Shown: positions 15,934 through 24,838 of the stretch, piece by piece | Layout: each line of letters begins with the position of its first letter | Position numbering within the stretch: position 1 is the first letter of the stretch | Assembly (NCBI GenBank): GCA_023419375.1 | Contig: JAEZYD010000052.1 | Span: 3,376-67,375 of the forward strand | Source of the DNA: Pseudomonadota bacterium | GTDB taxonomy: Bacteria > Desulfobacterota > Desulfovibrionia > Desulfovibrionales > Desulfovibrionaceae | Direction of reading: 5' to 3' | DNA: 64,000 nt | The notes under the pieces: model-generated | The model's database searches: none | The model's input: the letters and a program-made list of their open reading frames with translations, nothing else | Told to the model about the DNA's origin: nothing | Position numbers and translations under genes: made by a program

Positions 15934-16374
15934 TCAGAATATGGTTTTCAGGCTGATGTTGCGCAGCACTCTTTCCAGCCCGGCAACAAGAGTTTCCCTG
16001 TCGGCTTGGGGCATGTCGCCCCACACGGCATCAAGCAGAGTCTGGGAAATGGCGTCAAAATCAGCCTTGGCGGCAAGAGCTTTGGCGGAAAGTGAAACCA
16101 GCGTAACCCGGGAATCTTCCTGCGAGGGAGATTTGGTTACGTAGCCAGCCTGCTCCAGTTTGCCGACCAGCGTAGTCACAGTGTTTTTTTGTTTGCCTAT
16201 GGCTTCGGCAAGCGCGCTCATATGCATGGGGCCGCGCGTAAACAGGGCCTGTAAAATGGCCCCGTGAGAGGGGGCCATGCCGCCGTGCCCGCGCTTTTCA
16301 AGCTCGGCGACGATAAGGTTGTTGGCCTGTTCGCGCACCCGGCCTATGAGGGCAACAATGTGATCGGTCTTCAT
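15934..16374 (-). CDS. MarR family transcriptional regulator
   Basis: 146 residues, the usual MarR length. The winged helix runs over HMSALAEAIGKQKNTVTTLV (recognition helix) and SRVTLVSLSAKA (wing). The start MKTDHIVALIG is chosen because both upstream in-frame ATGs would lie inside the promoter and operator. The -35/-10 pair leaves only about eight bases to this ATG, so the mRNA may be leaderless. It likely represses itself and the split-barrel gene downstream, since both carry the same palindromic site. Confidence 0.88.
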   Translation of the reverse strand: MKTDHIVALIGRVREQANNLIVAELEKRGHGGMAPSHGAILQALFTRGPMHMSALAEAIGKQKNTVTTLVGKLEQAGYVTKSPSQEDSRVTLVSLSAKALAAKADFDAISQTLLDAVWGDMPQADRETLVAGLERVLRNISLKTIF

Positions 16375-16381
16375 GTGGGGA

Positions 16382-16410
16382 AATTTATTTCGATATAGAA
16401 CTAATGTCAA
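16382..16410 (-). promoter_or_regulatory. marR promoter with operator between -35 and -10
   Basis: Minus strand TTGACA (16410-16405), 17-base spacer, TAAATT (16387-16382). The spacer contains the near-palindrome TTCTATATCGAA (plus-strand site 16387-16403, ATTTCGATATAGAACTA), the second copy of the operator. A repressor there would block polymerase directly. Confidence 0.75.
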
Positions 16411-16442
16411 GTCTGTCATGATCTGCGCACAGCTGAAAAAGC

Positions 16443-16480
16443 AAAAATCCCCGGCATTGCCTGAGGGCACTGCCGGGGAT
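16443..16480 (-). terminator. Terminator after trpS
   Basis: ATCCCCGGCA pairs with TGCCGGGGAT, with further pairing inside, followed by TTTTT on the minus strand, about 60 bases past the trpS stop. Confidence 0.8.
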
Positions 16481-16538
16481 GGCTGGGTATGGTGCGGCGC
16501 AATTATCTGCGCTCAGAGCAGCCCTGTGGTGGAGCTGT

Positions 16539-17606
16539 TTATTTGGATTGCAGCTTGAGGCCCGCTTCAAAATGGTTCAGCTTCATGGCCCGGCGAACCT
16601 TTTCAAGGGTTTTTGCGGCCTTGCCATAGGCCTTTTCCGTACCTTTCTTGAGCACGTCAATGACGAAAGGAATGTCCTGTTCGTATTGCTGCCTGCGGGT
16701 GCGGATGGGGCCGAGGATCTGCTGCATGACTTCGTTGAGGAACTTTTTTACCGCCACATCGCCAAGGCCGCCGCGCTGGTAGTGGGCCTTCATTTCGTCC
16801 AGGTTGGGGTAGGGCGAATTGAACTTGGCAAAGTCTTCCGGCACGGCAAAGGCGTCCAGGTAGGTGAACACGGTATTGCCTTCAATCTTGCCGGGGTCGG
16901 AAGCCTTGAGGTGGCCGGGGTCGGTAAACATGCTGAAAATCTTGTCGTGAACTTCCTTTTCGGAATCGCTCAGGTAAATGCAGTTGCCGATGGACTTGCT
17001 CATTTTGGCCTTGCCGTCAATGCCGGGCAGGCGCAGGCAGGCGGCGTTCTGTTCCAGCAGGATCTGCGGTTCCACCAGGGTTTCGCCGTAGGTGCTGTTA
17101 AACTTGCGCACGATTTCCACGGTCTGTTCCAGCATGGGCTTCTGGTCTTCGCCAACAGGCACGGCGGTGGCTTCAAAAGCCGTGATGTCTGCCGCCTGGC
17201 TGATGGGGTAGGTGAAGAATCCCACGGGAATGCTCTGCTCAAAATTTTTCTGGGCAATCTCTGCCTTGACCGTGGGGTTGCGCTGCAAACGCGACACCGT
17301 GACGAGGTTCATATAGTGGAAGCTCAGCTCGTAAAGCTGCGGCAACTGCGACTGGATGAAGATGGAGGACTTTTCCGGGTCAATGCCGCAGGCAAGGTAG
17401 TCCAGCGCCACTTCAAGGATGTTGTTGCGCACTTTTTCAGGATTGTCGGCATTGTCGGTCAGAGCCTGGGCATCGGCCAGCATGATGTAGATTTCATCAA
17501 ATTTGCCAGAATTTTGCAGCAAAACGCGCTGCTTGAGCGATCCGGCGAAGTGTCCGATGTGCAGCTTTCCCGTGGGGCGATCCCCGGTCAGAATGATATT
17601 GCTCAT
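16539..17606 (-). CDS. trpS: Tryptophanyl-tRNA synthetase
   Basis: 355 residues, class I synthetase that charges tRNA-Trp. Signature motifs: RPTGKLHIGHFAGSL (HIGH) near the N terminus and KMSKSIGN (KMSKS). Family blocks MLADAQALTDN, YPISQAADI and PVGEDQKP are present. Length and order are normal. It stands alone, with its own terminator downstream and a divergent secreted cupin gene upstream. No T-box or obvious leader peptide was found in front of it. Confidence 0.96.
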   Translation of the reverse strand: MSNIILTGDRPTGKLHIGHFAGSLKQRVLLQNSGKFDEIYIMLADAQALTDNADNPEKVRNNILEVALDYLACGIDPEKSSIFIQSQLPQLYELSFHYMNLVTVSRLQRNPTVKAEIAQKNFEQSIPVGFFTYPISQAADITAFEATAVPVGEDQKPMLEQTVEIVRKFNSTYGETLVEPQILLEQNAACLRLPGIDGKAKMSKSIGNCIYLSDSEKEVHDKIFSMFTDPGHLKASDPGKIEGNTVFTYLDAFAVPEDFAKFNSPYPNLDEMKAHYQRGGLGDVAVKKFLNEVMQQILGPIRTRRQQYEQDIPFVIDVLKKGTEKAYGKAAKTLEKVRRAMKLNHFEAGLKLQSK

Positions 17607-17969
17607 AATGTTCTGCGTATGCCCTGGGCAAGGGCATCAGGAACGCAGCCTCCATGCGTGAATTTTTTGCTACAGAGCGGGCTTGCTCCATAAATATGCA
17701 ACCGTGCCGCAATGTTTGCACATTTAGCAGGGCGTAGGTTTTTGCCTATACACCAAGCATGCGCAGGCCACAAGGGGCAAGGCCAGTTGGGGCGAGGCTT
17801 CGGCGCTTTAATTGGGAATTTATTCACTTGCGGGCTGCAGTGTGCGGGCGTATGGTCAGGGCGTCAGCAGCAGCTTGCAGCCTGCGTGCCGATATGTTTT
17901 TATTATTCTGTGATTCCATTGCGTTGTATGCATTTATTTAGAGTGTGTTCATGTAACGGGAGTGTGATC
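17607..17969. other. Divergent intergenic region, trpS and cupin
   Basis: About 360 bases holding the promoters of trpS (minus) and the cupin gene (plus). An open plus frame extends upstream of the cupin start but lacks coding features. I could not single out promoter elements with confidence. Confidence 0.4.
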
Positions 17970-18398
17970 ATGAAAAAGATGCTTTTTGCCGCAGCGCTGT
18001 GTTCACTGGTATTTGCCGGAACGGCTCTTGCGGGCGAACCGCAGCTCTACCCCAAGGATTCCCTGAAAACCTGGAACCGCGATAACGTGGCGGGCGGTCA
18101 GGGAACCTTGTTTGGCCAGTTCGGCTTTACCCGCAACGATGCCTCCAAGGACATGGTCATCAAGGAAATCGGCTGGATGACCCTGCAACCGGGCGCTTCC
18201 ATTGGCATGCACAAGCATGAAAACAATGAAGACGCCTACATCATCGTTTCCGGCGAGGGCGTGTTCACCGACAGCGCGGGCAAGGAAACTCCGGTAAAAG
18301 GCGGCGACATCACCATCGCCCGTCCTGGCGATACCCATGCGCTTAAAAACAGCGGTAGCGTGCCGCTGGTATTTCTGGATGTGATCGGCCAGCGCTAA
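17970..18398 (+). CDS. Secreted single-domain cupin
   Basis: 142 residues. The start is ATG 17970 after GGGAG; the protein then opens with a clear signal peptide MKKMLFAAALCSLVFAGTAL, cleaved after ALA-G. The mature part is one cupin barrel with metal motif 1 (GMHKHENNEDAYIIVSGEG: two His and a Glu) and motif 2 (RPGDTHALKNSG). A periplasmic metal-binding cupin of unknown substrate is expected. It is a single gene bounded by a long-loop terminator. Confidence 0.85.
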   Translation: MKKMLFAAALCSLVFAGTALAGEPQLYPKDSLKTWNRDNVAGGQGTLFGQFGFTRNDASKDMVIKEIGWMTLQPGASIGMHKHENNEDAYIIVSGEGVFTDSAGKETPVKGGDITIARPGDTHALKNSGSVPLVFLDVIGQR

Positions 18399-18435
18399 CG
18401 CTTTGAGCTGTCAGGGCAAGGTGGCCCGATAAATA

Positions 18436-18504
18436 TACCCCATCAGGCAAACAAAGCACGGCAGTCCGTACGCTGCTTCTTTGAAAACCTGATGGGGTTT
18501 TTAT
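18436..18504 (+). terminator. Terminator after the cupin gene
   Basis: ACCCCATCAGG (from 18438) pairs with CCTGATGGGGT (to 18498) across a long loop, followed by TTTTTA. Confidence 0.7.
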
Positions 18505-18572
18505 TTGGTGAAACGGATTGTATTCGCGGGGGCACTTTCAGGTTGTACCTTGCTATCATTCAGCCAGCAGCG

Positions 18573-19442
18573 CTATTCACTGGTTTTGTCCGTGGTCAGC
18601 AGAAATACCGCGCTGAGAACCAGCGCGCCGCCCATCCAGCCTGAGGCACTAAAGCTCTCGTTCCAGAACAGCCAGACCCAAAGGGTTCCCAGTACCGGCT
18701 CCAGATGGCAGGTGACGGCGGCCCGCACAAGGCTGATGCGTTTCAGCCCCTGCCCGTAGCAGATGTAGGCCATGTAGCAGGTGAGCAGCCCCAGGGCGAA
18801 CAGCCAGCCCCATGTGCCCGGGGCGTGATCCACATGCACCGGGCCGCTGATGCCAAGGGCCGCCACACCGCCCAGCAGCATGAAGCCATAAATGCTGGCT
18901 GTGGAATAGCGGCGTTGCCACCAGCGGTAAAAGGGATAGTGCGTGGCGTAGCACAGGCCGGAGAGCAGGCCAAAACCAATGCCCGCAAGGGATGTTTCGC
19001 CCGGCAGGCTGCCGCCGGAAAAGCAGACCAGCGCCGTGCCGGAAAGGGCAATGAGCACGGCCAGCGCCTTGCGTCGTGTTATATGCTCGCCAAACAGAAA
19101 GCGCGAAAAAACAGCCACCCACACCGGGGCCGTATACAGCAGCACTACGGCGGTTGCGCCGCCGCTGAGCTTGATGGCCATTTGCATGGCCCCGAAAAAC
19201 ACCCCAACGCCCCAAGCGCCAAAGAGCATAAACGTCAGGGCATGGCGCAAGGGAATGCGCAGCCCCCCGGTCAGAGCGGCATGCGCCAGGAAAAAGGCGC
19301 AGCCTATGGCCGCCCGCCAAAAGGCCGTTTCAAGGGGCAATACACCCGCATGCTGGCAAAATTTGGAAACAACGCCCAGCAGCGACCACAACAGGGCCGC
19401 CAGCAAAATCCATACATAGCCGTTAAACATGTTCTGCCGCAT
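18573..19442 (-). CDS. EamA/DMT family transporter
   Basis: 289 residues with ten predicted membrane helices in two EamA repeats (residues about 8-140 and 155-285). Typical blocks are WILLAALLWSLLGVVSKF, AVVLLYTAPVWVAVFSRFLFGE, and the second-repeat equivalent LVRAAVTCHLEPVLGTLWVWLF ending FWNE. These carry metabolites or amino acids; the substrate is unknown. It lies 23 bases downstream of the phosphodiesterase gene on the same strand, so it may be the last gene of that operon. Confidence 0.87.
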   Translation of the reverse strand: MRQNMFNGYVWILLAALLWSLLGVVSKFCQHAGVLPLETAFWRAAIGCAFFLAHAALTGGLRIPLRHALTFMLFGAWGVGVFFGAMQMAIKLSGGATAVVLLYTAPVWVAVFSRFLFGEHITRRKALAVLIALSGTALVCFSGGSLPGETSLAGIGFGLLSGLCYATHYPFYRWWQRRYSTASIYGFMLLGGVAALGISGPVHVDHAPGTWGWLFALGLLTCYMAYICYGQGLKRISLVRAAVTCHLEPVLGTLWVWLFWNESFSASGWMGGALVLSAVFLLTTDKTSE

Positions 19443-19465
19443 GATATTGATGGAGGTACAGGGTG

Positions 19466-20233
19466 TTATTCAATGCCGAGCGCACGGCATACAAGCCCTG
19501 CAATCTGCGTCTGATCTGCGGGCAGCGGGGTGTTGTTAAACCCTTCGCCCGCCAGCCACAGGGGAACCCGGCGGGTGGCTTCGCTGTTGTCGTTGTGGCT
19601 GCCGTCATCGTCCATGCCGTGATCGCTGGTGACCAGCACCGCATAGCCTGCCGCCGTCCATTCCGGCAGCCAGCGGGCCAGCAGGCCATCGGCCCTGCGG
19701 GCGGCATCCCGGTATTCCTTGCTGTCTGCGCCATGCAAATGGCCCGCGTTGTCGATGCCCATGCTGTGCGCCAGCAGCAGATGCGGCTCATGACGCCGTC
19801 GCAGGCAGGCCGCATCGTGAAAAAGCTCATCGTCCGGGTAGGCATCGGTGCAGTAAAACAGGCCGTGGGCAATGGCCAGGGCCGCATCGTCCGTGATACG
19901 GTCGCGCCCCGGCTCATAGGGGGCCACGTTGCACAGTTCGCTCATCCAGTGGTAGGCAGCGGCGGCGGTGGTCAGGCCTGCGGCCTGCGCGCGGCTGAAA
20001 ATGGAGGGCGCGGGGCAGAGGCGGGCATCATCATTATGCATAATGCCGCTTTGCGCCGGGCTCAGGCCTGTGAGCAGGGTGGCGTAAATGGGGCGGGAGA
20101 GCGGCGGCAGTTCGCCTTGCAACTCCGTATGGCGCGCCAGCCCCGCATCGGCGAGCGATTGCATGTAACTCATGCAGCGGCGGGCCGTGGCGGCGGCAAG
20201 GCCATCCAGCAGCACAAAGACCACGCGGGGCAT
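19466..20233 (-). CDS. Alkaline phosphatase superfamily (type I phosphodiesterase-like) hydrolase
   Basis: 255 residues from ATG 20233, which overlaps the stop of the upstream deacetylase gene as TGATG; AAGGGAG precedes it. Superfamily metal residues are visible: Asp in VFVLLDGLA, a nucleophile region in SRPIYATLLTG, the HSMGIDNAGHLHG block, and SDHGMDDDG. This fits the nucleotide pyrophosphatase/phosphodiesterase branch. No signal peptide is seen, so it is likely cytoplasmic. The tight coupling with a polysaccharide deacetylase suggests a role in making or remodelling an envelope glycan. Confidence 0.83.
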   Translation of the reverse strand: MPRVVFVLLDGLAAATARRCMSYMQSLADAGLARHTELQGELPPLSRPIYATLLTGLSPAQSGIMHNDDARLCPAPSIFSRAQAAGLTTAAAAYHWMSELCNVAPYEPGRDRITDDAALAIAHGLFYCTDAYPDDELFHDAACLRRRHEPHLLLAHSMGIDNAGHLHGADSKEYRDAARRADGLLARWLPEWTAAGYAVLVTSDHGMDDDGSHNDNSEATRRVPLWLAGEGFNNTPLPADQTQIAGLVCRALGIE

Positions 20234-21258
20234 CACCAGTCTCCCTTGCCTGCCGGGCGGGGGCCGAAGTCAAGGCCGGGGGCCTGCTCGCGCAGTTGGG
20301 CGGCGGTGAGCCCGCGCACTGCGTAATTGCGCGCCAGCCAAGCCAGAAAATCATAAATTTTTTTGTACAGGGCATCGGCGGCTTTTTGATCGGGGATATT
20401 GGGCGAGCCGCCGGGCAGCATTTCTGACGAATGCCAGAACAGGCTCAAAACCCGCCCGTCCCGCGCCATGTGCTGGCGTGCAGCCGCCCGCATGACGGCG
20501 GCGCTGTGCCATACCGGGTTGGGACTCAACGCTCCCCAAAAATGAAAGGAATCAGCCCAGGCCGCGCCTTTGGCGCACCCATGCCACAGACGGGCCAGCG
20601 TGCGCGAAAGCGGAATCTGCGTAACCGGCGATTCCAGCAGGCCGGGGGCGTCCTCAAGCCAGTACGGGTCGGAGGGCGCAAGGAAATGATCCGGCCCGTC
20701 ATGGAAGATGCGCAGGGGGCACACCGAACTGTCAAAGGTGATGCCTTCCTCCGCCAGCAGGGGGCGCACTGTGGATTTGAGATCCCAGCGTCCCATGCGG
20801 AAGCTGGTCAGATCCGCCCCCTGAAATTCGCGTCCGGCATCAAGAAGGGTGCGCAGGCGCTGGCGCAGCAGTTCGCGCGGCAGGCGGTCTGTGCGGGTGG
20901 GCGGGCCCTGTTTTTGCGTGGCGGGCCGCGCCGTGGCGTCCTCAAGGGGCGGTGTGCTCCAGTGGTGCAGGTGCGCGGCAATTTCCGCATCGCAGTGGTC
21001 GCGCATCCAGGCCAGATGAGAGCAGGCCTCGGCATTGGCAAAAACCGTGTGCGCGCAAAACAGCGTGATCGGAAAGCCCAGTTCGCTGGTGAGGGGGGCA
21101 AGCCTGCGCAGCAGGGCCACATTGCGCACGCCGCAGCCTTGCGCCGCATAATTGCCGGAAAACAGCCCCTCTTCTTCCACATCAAGGCTCACAATCACGC
21201 GCAGGGCGGGTTTGTCTGCCTGATTATTGAAGCATGTATCGTTGGTGCAGTCAGTCAT
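20233..21258 (-). CDS. Polysaccharide deacetylase-like (NodB fold) protein
   Basis: 341 residues. NodB-type motifs: VSLDVEEEG (motif 1 Asp), CDAEIAAHLHHW (motif 2, the His pair that with Asp binds metal), SFRMGRWDL (motif 3) and LSLFWHSSEM (late His). This resembles the branch near glycosyltransferase genes that removes N-acetyl groups from a glycan or glycolipid. There is no signal peptide, so a cytoplasmic lipid-linked intermediate is a likely substrate. It is the first gene of a minus operon with the phosphodiesterase and is divergent from a GT4 gene across 229 bases. Confidence 0.84.
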   Translation of the reverse strand: MTDCTNDTCFNNQADKPALRVIVSLDVEEEGLFSGNYAAQGCGVRNVALLRRLAPLTSELGFPITLFCAHTVFANAEACSHLAWMRDHCDAEIAAHLHHWSTPPLEDATARPATQKQGPPTRTDRLPRELLRQRLRTLLDAGREFQGADLTSFRMGRWDLKSTVRPLLAEEGITFDSSVCPLRIFHDGPDHFLAPSDPYWLEDAPGLLESPVTQIPLSRTLARLWHGCAKGAAWADSFHFWGALSPNPVWHSAAVMRAAARQHMARDGRVLSLFWHSSEMLPGGSPNIPDQKAADALYKKIYDFLAWLARNYAVRGLTAAQLREQAPGLDFGPRPAGKGDW

Positions 21259-21487
21259 TCCTTAATTGTAAGCCCAAGCCGGGCACATGGCAATGCGGGG
21301 CGCGCGCAAGCCGCTCACCTGCGGGGCCTGCTTGGGCGGCATAAAATAATTGCTTGTATTTTAAATATATTATGCGGTGGTGGCTTGGGCGGCCTTGCAA
21401 AACCGGGCGGAATGCATACAATAATGCTTGCGGCAGTTCGGCTTTTGCGCCGCAACTTTCAGCCGTCCGGTTATCTGAAGGAGAAGC

Positions 21488-22579
21488 ATGACCATCCCAC
21501 AGCGCATCCTCTTTTTTATGGAGGATCTTTGTTATGGCGGTACGCAACGCCAGACTCTTGAACTGGCCCGCCGACTGGATCGAACTCGTTTTACGCCGGT
21601 CATGCTTACGCTCACTGGCCCCACTGATCTGGATGAAGCCGCGCGGGATGCGGGCATAGAGCTGCACCACATGGGGCATGACCGCAAGGTGCCGCCCCTG
21701 TTTTTTGCTGCCCTGTATTCAAAGCTGCGCAGGTTGCAGCCAGATGTCATCGTGCCCTGCACGGCCCTGCCCAATATCTGGGGGCGCATCTGGGGGCGGC
21801 TGGGCTGGCTTGGCGAGAAAAACAGCCCGCGCATTGTGGGAACCTGCCGTGGCGGCGGCGGCCCCAAGCGGCAGTATGAACGCTGGCTTTGGCGGCTTAC
21901 GGATCACATGATCTGCAATTCCGAAGCATTGCATGAAATTTTGCTGCATTTTGGCTTGCCGCAATCCCGTTTGAGCTACATCCCCAACGGGGTGGATACG
22001 GAATTTTTTGCGCCGTCCGGAGCAGCGCCCTCGGCCCGAGCGCCCGAGATTGTTTGCGTGGCGCGCCTTGCGGGCGACAAGGATCACCTGACCCTCATGC
22101 GCGCCTTTGAGATTGTGCTGCAGCGCTACCCCTCGGCGCGTTTGCGCATTGTGGGTGATGGCCCGGAAGAGGCCAATCTGCATCAGTGGGCCGCGCAGCA
22201 CGCCGCAGGAAACAGTGTGGACTTTATCCCCGGCGGGCTTGATATGCGCGGGCACTATGCCGCTGGGCGCATCTTTGCCCTTTCATCCGTGCGCGAAGGC
22301 CAGCCCAATGTGATTCTTGAAGCCATGGCCTGCGGCCTGCCTGTGTGCGCCACTTCGGTTGGCGGCATTCCCCGGCTGGTGGAGAACGGGCAGAACGGTC
22401 TGCTTTCGCATGCGGGCGATGTGGCGACCCTGGCGGAAAACTGCTGCCGTCTGCTTGAAGACGGCGCATTGTGCGATGCCATGGGGCAGGAAGGGCGGTT
22501 GCACGTGGAGCGGGATTTTTCCTTCACTGCCATGGTGGAGGCGCATCAGGCTGTTTTTGCTGGTTTGCGCCGCAACTGA
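21488..22579 (+). CDS. GT4 family glycosyltransferase
   Basis: 363 residues, GT-B fold. The N-terminal glycine motif GGTQRQTLELARRL, the hinge FIPGGLDMRGHYAAGRIFAL and the donor-site block REGQPNVILEAMACGLPV with the EX7E glutamates identify a retaining GT4 enzyme. AAGGAGAAGC precedes the ATG. It begins a plus-strand series that runs to glk, with a divergent deacetylase operon behind it. The sugar is unknown. Confidence 0.9.
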   Translation: MTIPQRILFFMEDLCYGGTQRQTLELARRLDRTRFTPVMLTLTGPTDLDEAARDAGIELHHMGHDRKVPPLFFAALYSKLRRLQPDVIVPCTALPNIWGRIWGRLGWLGEKNSPRIVGTCRGGGGPKRQYERWLWRLTDHMICNSEALHEILLHFGLPQSRLSYIPNGVDTEFFAPSGAAPSARAPEIVCVARLAGDKDHLTLMRAFEIVLQRYPSARLRIVGDGPEEANLHQWAAQHAAGNSVDFIPGGLDMRGHYAAGRIFALSSVREGQPNVILEAMACGLPVCATSVGGIPRLVENGQNGLLSHAGDVATLAENCCRLLEDGALCDAMGQEGRLHVERDFSFTAMVEAHQAVFAGLRRN

Positions 22580-22632
22580 CGGCTGAACTTGTCAATCAGT
22601 CTTCTGCCCAAGTGCGGAAGGCGCAGGAATAT

Positions 22633-23250
22633 ATGGAATTAGATCAAAATCCACTGCGTGCATGCTCCAGGGCTGCACAGGCAACGCGGGCAATTCGGCT
22701 CAGGCGCGCGCGGTTGAAATATGCAGTTTTGTGTATTGCGGCGCTTTGCGTCTGCTTTTGCCTGATGACCGTGGGTGTATTTGCGGCCCTCGCTGCCGAA
22801 GTTCAAACCGCGCAGGACCAAAATTCCGCCTCCCAGACGGAACCGCGCGGCGAACAGAAAAATACGCCCCATCCTGCCGGAGACACTGCAACGCCACCGC
22901 AGCCTGCTGCCAACACCCCTGTGGAAGTGCGCGAACTCTGGACAGGCTCGCTCTATTCATCAACATACCGTGTGGGCGTGTGCGTTTCCGCTCAGGGCGC
23001 GGTGCGCGGCGTGGTGCACCTGCGTCTGTACAACGGCAAGGTTGACGTGTACCACATAGATGGAACGGTGCGTAACAATGATATTGAGGCCCACCATTCA
23101 TCCGGGCATTCATTCAAGGGGCGTCTTGCTTCTGCCGATAAAGTCGAGGGCGTCATCAGCCTGAAGAACGGCATGAACATACGTCTGGAGGGCAAGCGCA
23201 TTCACGATGCGCCGCTTGCGCCAGAAGACTGCGCCCCCTTGCCCCAATAA
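22633..23250 (+). CDS. Membrane-anchored periplasmic protein of unknown function
   Basis: 205 residues from ATG 22633. A basic N terminus (about 28 residues) is followed by one long hydrophobic helix (about 29-54), then a Pro/Thr/Gln-rich linker and a small beta-rich C-terminal domain (about 95-190) with YRVGVCVSAQGAVRGVVHL and GRLASADKVEGVISLKNG. I recognise no family. It lies between two glycosyltransferase genes, so an accessory role in envelope glycan assembly is possible. A longer frame reaching back into the GT4 gene is less likely. Confidence 0.6.
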   Translation: MELDQNPLRACSRAAQATRAIRLRRARLKYAVLCIAALCVCFCLMTVGVFAALAAEVQTAQDQNSASQTEPRGEQKNTPHPAGDTATPPQPAANTPVEVRELWTGSLYSSTYRVGVCVSAQGAVRGVVHLRLYNGKVDVYHIDGTVRNNDIEAHHSSGHSFKGRLASADKVEGVISLKNGMNIRLEGKRIHDAPLAPEDCAPLPQ

Positions 23251-23390
23251 AATTTGCGCTGCGGGCGGGGCGTTATTGCGTCCTGCTCCGGCATGACTTG
23301 CCTGACATGCGTTTATAGCAAACCCTGCAGAGGGTTCATGTCCTTGCTGCCGACTGTTGATCCATCCAACAATAACATGAAGGAGTGCCT

Positions 23391-24578
23391 ATGTTCTGGA
23401 TATGGTTTTTACTGGCCACCTCCCAATGCGCTCTGTTGTATATTCTGGCCCGCAGGGGCGAAGGCATGCCCCGCCGTATTGAGGAAGAAGCCGAGGCCAA
23501 CCGCGCCATACCTGAAGATAAATGGCCCTCTGTGGGCATGATTGTGCCCGTGGCCGGGCGCGACCCGCGTATGGAAGGCGCGTTGCGCAGCCTTTTGACC
23601 CAGGATTATCCCCGTTTCGTCCCTGTGCTCGTTACTGCGGAAGAAAATGAACCCGCCGCCGAGCTTGTGAGCAGACTCAAGCAGGATTTTCCCGCTCTGC
23701 GCCATGTGGTGGCAGGCACCGCCACGGGCTGCGGGCAAAAAAACCATAACAGCCTTCAGGGTATTGCCGCTCTGGGCGATGAAGTGGACGTCTACGTATT
23801 CTGCGACAGCACCCACATGGCGGAACCCGATTTTCTGCGGCATCTGGCAGCGCCCATGGCCAGGGGCGAGGCTTCGTTCAGCACCGGTTACCATGTGGTG
23901 GAACCTCGCGACGACCAGCCCGTAACGCTGGCCTATACGCTGTGCGTCATGCTTATGCGCTACCTGCAAGCCATGTCTGCCTTTACCCAGTTGTGGGGCG
24001 GCGCCATGGCCATGACCCGCGCGGCCTACGTAAAGTACGGCGTGGCGCAGTTGTGGCTTGAAAACGTGGTGGACGACTGCTCGCTCACGGCCCTGCTTCA
24101 GGTGCGCGGCGCAAAAGTGCGGCTCTGCCCCGGCGCATTGCTGCACACCGATGCCGTTAATCACTCCACGCCCGTCTGGCGGGCCTGGATGGACAGGCAG
24201 GTGCTCTTTCTCAAGTTTTGCATGCCCGGCCAGTGGAAGCTGCTGGGCCTGATGTGTGTTATGATGGCCCTGCCCATCGTGTGCGCGGCCCTGGCCTTTC
24301 TGGGTTGGATTGTAAACGTGGGCAGCGGCGCCGGGGTGCTGCTTGGCCTGTTCTGGCTGGCGGCGATGGTGAGCGCGCTGCATCTGTGGCGTGGTCTGCT
24401 TGCCAAGCCCGTGCCGCTGTGGCGCTGGTGCATGGCCTTTGCGGACGCCGTGCGCATGTTCACCTCTGTTTACTGGCAGAGCATAAAGTCGTGGGATATT
24501 GTCTGGCACGGCATAAAGTATGAAGTCGGCAAGGGCGGGGTAGTACTGCGCTCTGAACACAGCCAGGGAACGAAATAG
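23391..24578 (+). CDS. Membrane GT2/GT21-type glycosyltransferase
   Basis: 395 residues. ATG 23391 has AAGGAG five bases upstream. One N-terminal membrane helix, a GT-A domain (IVPVAGRDPRMEGALRSLL; the DSTHM acceptor-side aspartate in FCDSTHMAEPDFL; LWGGAMAMTRAAY; acidic pair in ENVVDDC), then two to three C-terminal membrane helices. The layout resembles ceramide glucosyltransferase and HpnI-like enzymes that glycosylate a lipid at the membrane face. It is followed, after a hairpin, by an FtsX-type permease and an ATPase, suggesting that the glycolipid it makes is exported. Confidence 0.85.
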   Translation: MFWIWFLLATSQCALLYILARRGEGMPRRIEEEAEANRAIPEDKWPSVGMIVPVAGRDPRMEGALRSLLTQDYPRFVPVLVTAEENEPAAELVSRLKQDFPALRHVVAGTATGCGQKNHNSLQGIAALGDEVDVYVFCDSTHMAEPDFLRHLAAPMARGEASFSTGYHVVEPRDDQPVTLAYTLCVMLMRYLQAMSAFTQLWGGAMAMTRAAYVKYGVAQLWLENVVDDCSLTALLQVRGAKVRLCPGALLHTDAVNHSTPVWRAWMDRQVLFLKFCMPGQWKLLGLMCVMMALPIVCAALAFLGWIVNVGSGAGVLLGLFWLAAMVSALHLWRGLLAKPVPLWRWCMAFADAVRMFTSVYWQSIKSWDIVWHGIKYEVGKGGVVLRSEHSQGTK

Positions 24579-24585
24579 TAATTTG

Positions 24586-24611
24586 AAACCACGCCTGATG
24601 AGGCGTGGTTT
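24586..24611. repeat. Perfect 11-base hairpin between GT2 and permease genes
   Basis: AAACCACGCCT (24586-24596), loop GATG, AGGCGTGGTTT (24601-24611). It lies eight bases after the GT2 stop and has no T run, so it may weaken or process the transcript rather than end it. Confidence 0.55.
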
Positions 24612-24838
24612 ACTCAGTGCCTCTCTGCTTTTGCGCATGCGGTCCGTGACAGGGTATGAAAATAGAGGCTTTGACATACACCCAGAGTGGCGTGTACTAT
24701 CATTTGCCCTTTTGTCTCGGACTGCATGCAATATATCTGGATGCAGCCCGGCAGCAGGATGCGGCAATGGCGTTGCGCATGTGCGCGGCATAAGCCACGG
24801 CTTTTTTTATCGTTTTTTGTCAGAGTAGTGATTGCGCC

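Noticed and set aside
16479..17693. Plus-strand open frame of 404 codons
   Set aside because: Antisense to trpS; runs across the trpS terminator and has no family motif.
23409..24791. Minus-strand open frame of 460 codons
   Set aside because: Antisense to the GT2 gene; low-complexity translation.
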